In this document: in pieces, positions 13,873 through 15,968 of the stretch
How positions within the stretch are numbered: position 1 is the first letter of the stretch
Layout of the letters: each line of letters begins with the position of its first letter
Source: Deltaproteobacteria bacterium
GTDB lineage: Bacteria; Desulfobacterota; Desulfobacteria; Desulfobacterales; C00003060
Assembly: GCA_003647435.1 (NCBI GenBank)
Contig: QMMV01000008.1
Span: 1-15,968, forward strand
DNA length: 15,968 nt
Reading direction: 5' to 3'
Made by a program: the position numbers and the translations under genes
The notes under the pieces: generated by a model
What the model saw: only the letters and a program-made list of their open reading frames with translations
Database searches by the model: none
Told to the model about the DNA's origin: nothing

Positions 13873-14090
13873 GGACAAAACCTGATCTTCCATGTGTCGC
13901 TTTCAAATGGGAGACATCGCCCGATCAGGCTTCTCGACCACACACCGTCCGGCAGCAGTCTCCAACTGTACTGGCCGGCTTCTCCGGCATAGAGCCAGGT
14001 CGGGACTGTCCGTCCACCAATACATACCGGAACAAGAACCCGTCTGTAGAGACTCGGCCCGCTTGGGCGGAAGCCCTCTAGGTGGTCTAT
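13869..14090 (-). pseudogene. 3' remnant of a gamma-glutamylcyclotransferase (AIG2)-like gene
   Basis: An open frame of 73 codons plus stop, without a proper start, begins where the AbiEii toxin gene ends. It reads IDHLEGFRPSGPSLYRR then VLVPVCIGGRTVPTWLYAGE, the pattern of the C-terminal half of gamma-glutamylcyclotransferase-fold proteins. The N-terminal half with its FVYGTL-type motif is missing; its place is taken by the AbiE cassette in the same orientation. This fits insertion or recombination truncating the older gene. The family call rests on my memory of the pattern and is moderately sure. Confidence 0.6.
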
Positions 14091-15049
14091 CCGCCGTCGT
14101 TTTTCAAGCTTTGGCGGGAAGGCCGGGGTCGAGTTGGAGATATGTCAGGCCCAGGGGCCTTCCAATTGGCATCAAAAGAACGGCCAGCCGCTAAGGCGTC
14201 CGCGATCGACCCCAGAAAGGAGGCAACCGTGGCGATGATCTCCGCAAAATCTTCTGGAATGTCTGCCAGTCTGTTTCTGCGGATGAATGCCCGCCATTGG
14301 ACAGCTTTCGTAGCATCTTCGGAAAAGGCGCGGGTAAAGGCAATCGGACTGGATGGAATTTTTGTTCCGCGGGTAGAAAATGTTTTTGCGACGGCCTCTG
14401 CCAGCATCCGGCCTTCAAAATCGAACTGGCGCGACAGGAGCCGGATATCGAAAAAGTCTTTCATACGGCTGTTCAGGTTCCCCAGCTTGACCATGGCTTC
14501 AAATTTCTCGGCAACGGTGCTTTCCCTGCTGTAACCATGGAGACGCGGTGCAGGCAGTCCGAGAATCGTCGGATAATCCGTCAGTTCCGCCGAAGGAACG
14601 ACCACGTCGCCGAAACCGACATCAATCTGCAATGTAATACGCGCCGTATCCAGCTGTCCCCGGAATCGGAGTCGCACCCCTTCGTAGTCGGCATCTTCAG
14701 TAATGCGCTCCCCTTCCACAGTACTCAGGTCAAATGTCAGACCGTCGGGCTCAACATCCTGAAGACATATATCCTTTGCCACGGCTATCATGGCATCGAC
14801 GCTGTTGTCGGTCCTGCCAAGGAGGTCGATATCCATTGTGGGGCGTGAAATCGGTGCTTCCCACACGGTCAACATTAATGCGCCTTTGAGAACGAATTTC
14901 TGAGCGTGAGGGGATTTCGATAACCGGTAAAGGAACCTCTCCATGGCGAAATACTGGAGCAATTCGTGGAATGGCCGGTTTGTCTCCCGCGCTTTGTTAA
15001 GCAGACGCTGACGAACGGAGGCGGCTATGTTCTTAAAAGGTCGCTTCAT
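14087..15049 (-). CDS. abiEii: AbiEii-family nucleotidyltransferase toxin (type IV toxin-antitoxin)
   Basis: A 320-residue protein with the DNA-polymerase-beta-like nucleotidyltransferase motifs of AbiEii: FVLKGALML (52-60), the paired aspartates in MDIDLL (72-77), a third acidic position in IDVGFGD (142-148) and the family block EKFEAMVKLG with NSRMKDFFD (181-201). AbiEii/MenT-type toxins transfer nucleotides to RNA targets (tRNA acceptor ends in MenT), which stops growth during phage infection. The ATG overlaps the antitoxin stop by one base (TAATG), so the two are translationally coupled. The first glycine motif reads KGALM where GG is more usual. The last few residues overlap the truncated downstream gene and may be altered by the junction. 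Confidence 0.93.
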   Translation of the reverse strand: MKRPFKNIAASVRQRLLNKARETNRPFHELLQYFAMERFLYRLSKSPHAQKFVLKGALMLTVWEAPISRPTMDIDLLGRTDNSVDAMIAVAKDICLQDVEPDGLTFDLSTVEGERITEDADYEGVRLRFRGQLDTARITLQIDVGFGDVVVPSAELTDYPTILGLPAPRLHGYSRESTVAEKFEAMVKLGNLNSRMKDFFDIRLLSRQFDFEGRMLAEAVAKTFSTRGTKIPSSPIAFTRAFSEDATKAVQWRAFIRRNRLADIPEDFAEIIATVASFLGSIADALAAGRSFDANWKAPGPDISPTRPRPSRQSLKNDGG

Positions 15050-15660
15050 TACAGCAAGGCCTCCAGGTAAGGGCGCATGACCTTTTCAACTCGGCATATG
15101 CTTGCAAACCGCATGAGGTTATCGACCTTGAGCCGTTTTCGCTTACGATAGAGCCGAAGAGCCTCGATGGCCGTATCGAGTCCAATTTTGTTACGGTATT
15201 TGAAGCAGTCAGCTATCGTCTTCTCGGGGCTGTAGATGCGCAGGGGAATGCCATCAACCCTGGCAGATTCTATCCCTGATGAGAAAGTCTCCCCGGTAAA
15301 CCTAAAAACACGCACCGGCGGGTAGTCAATGCGGGGCGGCCTTGAATCCCTTGGCACCGCGATGTATATCTCATGCGGAACCTGAGTCGTAATCTCATGA
15401 TATGCCAGGGCCGAAAGCAGGCAGATAACCCCCTTGGGCACCTTGAGGGCCACCGAGACAAGATCGGGATTGCCAAGCGGCGGCATGTCAGCCAGACGAT
15501 ACAGGCCGCGACTAAGCTTCTCCACAACGCCGGCATCCCGCATTGCGTATAGCGTACGTGGATGGATGCCTGCATTGATGGCCTCGCTTGTTCGGAGAAC
15601 TCCGCCGTGTTTCCGAAAGATGGCCTTTGGGCGTTCGCATGTATCCCGTCCTCGATTCAT
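15049..15660 (-). CDS. abiEi: AbiEi-family antitoxin and autoregulator
   Basis: A 203-residue protein. The N-terminal winged helix reads FRKHGGVLRTSEAINAGIH then TLYAMRDAGVVEKLSRGLYR (about 15-56), the AbiEi_4 pattern. The rest is the AbiEi C-terminal domain: GVICLLSALAYHEIT, IYIAVPRDSRPP, IYSPEKTIADCFKYR. AbiEi proteins neutralise the AbiEii nucleotidyltransferase without stable binding and repress their own promoter. I place the start at the ATG at 15660, with AGGAG eight bases upstream (15669-15673). The frame is open further up to a TTG at 15738, but that TTG is the -35 box TTGACA of the promoter, so the longer start is very unlikely. Confidence 0.92.
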   Translation of the reverse strand: MNRGRDTCERPKAIFRKHGGVLRTSEAINAGIHPRTLYAMRDAGVVEKLSRGLYRLADMPPLGNPDLVSVALKVPKGVICLLSALAYHEITTQVPHEIYIAVPRDSRPPRIDYPPVRVFRFTGETFSSGIESARVDGIPLRIYSPEKTIADCFKYRNKIGLDTAIEALRLYRKRKRLKVDNLMRFASICRVEKVMRPYLEALL

Positions 15661-15668
15661 GGTAGGAA

Positions 15669-15673
15669 CTCCT
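15669..15673 (-). promoter_or_regulatory. Ribosome binding site fixing the AbiEi start
   Basis: AGGAG on the minus strand, eight bases before the ATG at 15660. It decides between this start and the upstream TTG. Confidence 0.7.
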
Positions 15674-15709
15674 GGATAAAATGGTCTCCACTTATGAACA
15701 TTTGGCAGC

Positions 15710-15738
15710 ATTATTATCCTCTTCCAAGAATTTGTCAA
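15710..15738 (-). promoter_or_regulatory. Promoter of the AbiE toxin-antitoxin operon
   Basis: A consensus -35 TTGACA (15738-15733), then 16-17 bases, then a -10 within TAATAAT (15716-15710). The leader to the AbiEi ATG is about 40-45 bases. Confidence 0.65.
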
Positions 15739-15752
15739 GGTATAAAGGTATA
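15737..15752. promoter_or_regulatory. Tandem 8-bp repeat overlapping the AbiE promoter
   Basis: AAGGTATA occurs twice in direct tandem and runs into the -35 box. It is a plausible AbiEi binding site for autorepression, as that family is autoregulatory; binding here is inferred only. Confidence 0.4.
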
Positions 15753-15968
15753 AAAGAAGCGGGCTCCGCAGAGGCCATGAATCTGTTAAATGACGGCAAA
15801 CAAGAAATGGAGAATTCAGAGAATCCAGAGGAGAAACACGCGGGTTTCGGTCGCAAGCGGCCCGGTGGGTTTCTCACCCTGAAAGGGATGGCCCAGAACG
15901 GAGAATCGGCAAGGGTGTGTGGAGGCGTGTAACTGCTTGAGAAATGGGGAGAAACGACAAAACCCCGA
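15753..15968. other. Right-edge segment with no recognised gene
   Basis: A short frame on the plus strand (ending about 15932) and one on the minus strand are open, but neither has a recognisable motif or ribosome site. No palindrome of families A-D is seen. It could be upstream flank of another gene beyond the window. Confidence 0.4.

Noticed and set aside
14041..14086. Rho-independent terminator after the AbiE pair
   Set aside because: A short GGGC/GCCC hairpin is present but no run of T follows, so a terminator is not supported.
15661..15738. Longer AbiEi protein starting at the TTG at 15738
   Set aside because: That TTG is the first half of the promoter -35 box TTGACA, and the ATG at 15660 has a good ribosome site; the extra N-terminal residues match no AbiEi pattern.
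1..15968. tRNA, rRNA, integrase or attachment site
   Set aside because: I saw no cloverleaf-like sequence, ribosomal RNA signature or integrase motif on either strand; the excisionase-like protein alone does not show a prophage.

Overview
The window reads as one long minus-strand accessory locus, most likely a bacterial defence island. Estimated GC is moderate (about 53%). The dense GTGGGACAGGCT-type palindromes, the REP-associated transposase and the small GIY-YIG gene are features I associate with Planctomycetota and other PVC-group genomes. I hold that taxonomic guess weakly; no rRNA or marker gene is present to test it.

Layout, in the direction of transcription (right to left). First comes an AbiE-type type IV toxin-antitoxin pair (15660-14087) with its own promoter. 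It abuts the 3' remnant of a gamma-glutamylcyclotransferase-like gene (14090-13869). A second promoter then starts a tightly packed operon: excisionase-like HTH protein (13783-13505), DrmD-like SNF2 helicase with a DUF3883 end (13512-9784), DarG-like macrodomain protein (9769-8570), a 53-codon chimeric remnant (8577-8416), an AAA ATPase (8371-7175), a DUF1156 adenine methyltransferase split by a frameshift (7178-3705 and 3913-3242), an AlbA_2/RecG-C-like regulator or ATPase (3226-1946) and a DUF499 ATPase that runs off the left edge (1934-1). DUF499, DUF1156 methylase and SNF2/DUF3883 helicase together resemble the DISARM-related family of modification-based anti-phage systems. The DISARM genes drmA, drmB and drmC are not in the window.

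The most striking signal is a set of short palindromes placed inside the coding sequences. I see four families: A (CCTGCCTGTGCG...CGCAGACAGG), B (CCTGCCTGCGCCGCG...CGCGGCAGGCAGG), C (CCTGCCCGCGCG...GCAGGCGGG) and D (GACAGGCT...AGCCTGTC). The A, B and C copies have lengths divisible by three, lack stops in the host frame, and add peptides such as CLRAGTHRQA. Some are nested in one another. They lie in the helicase, macrodomain, methylase and DUF499 genes and are absent from the other genes.

The methylase gene also carries two larger open insertions. One is a RAYT (REP-associated HUH transposase) bounded by 12-bp inverted repeats made of family-D arms. The other is a GIY-YIG nuclease unit whose two ends are the two asymmetric arms of family B. 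This suggests that family B palindromes are short derivatives of a GIY-YIG-encoding mobile unit, just as family D palindromes go with RAYTs. I consider this the best candidate for something undescribed here.
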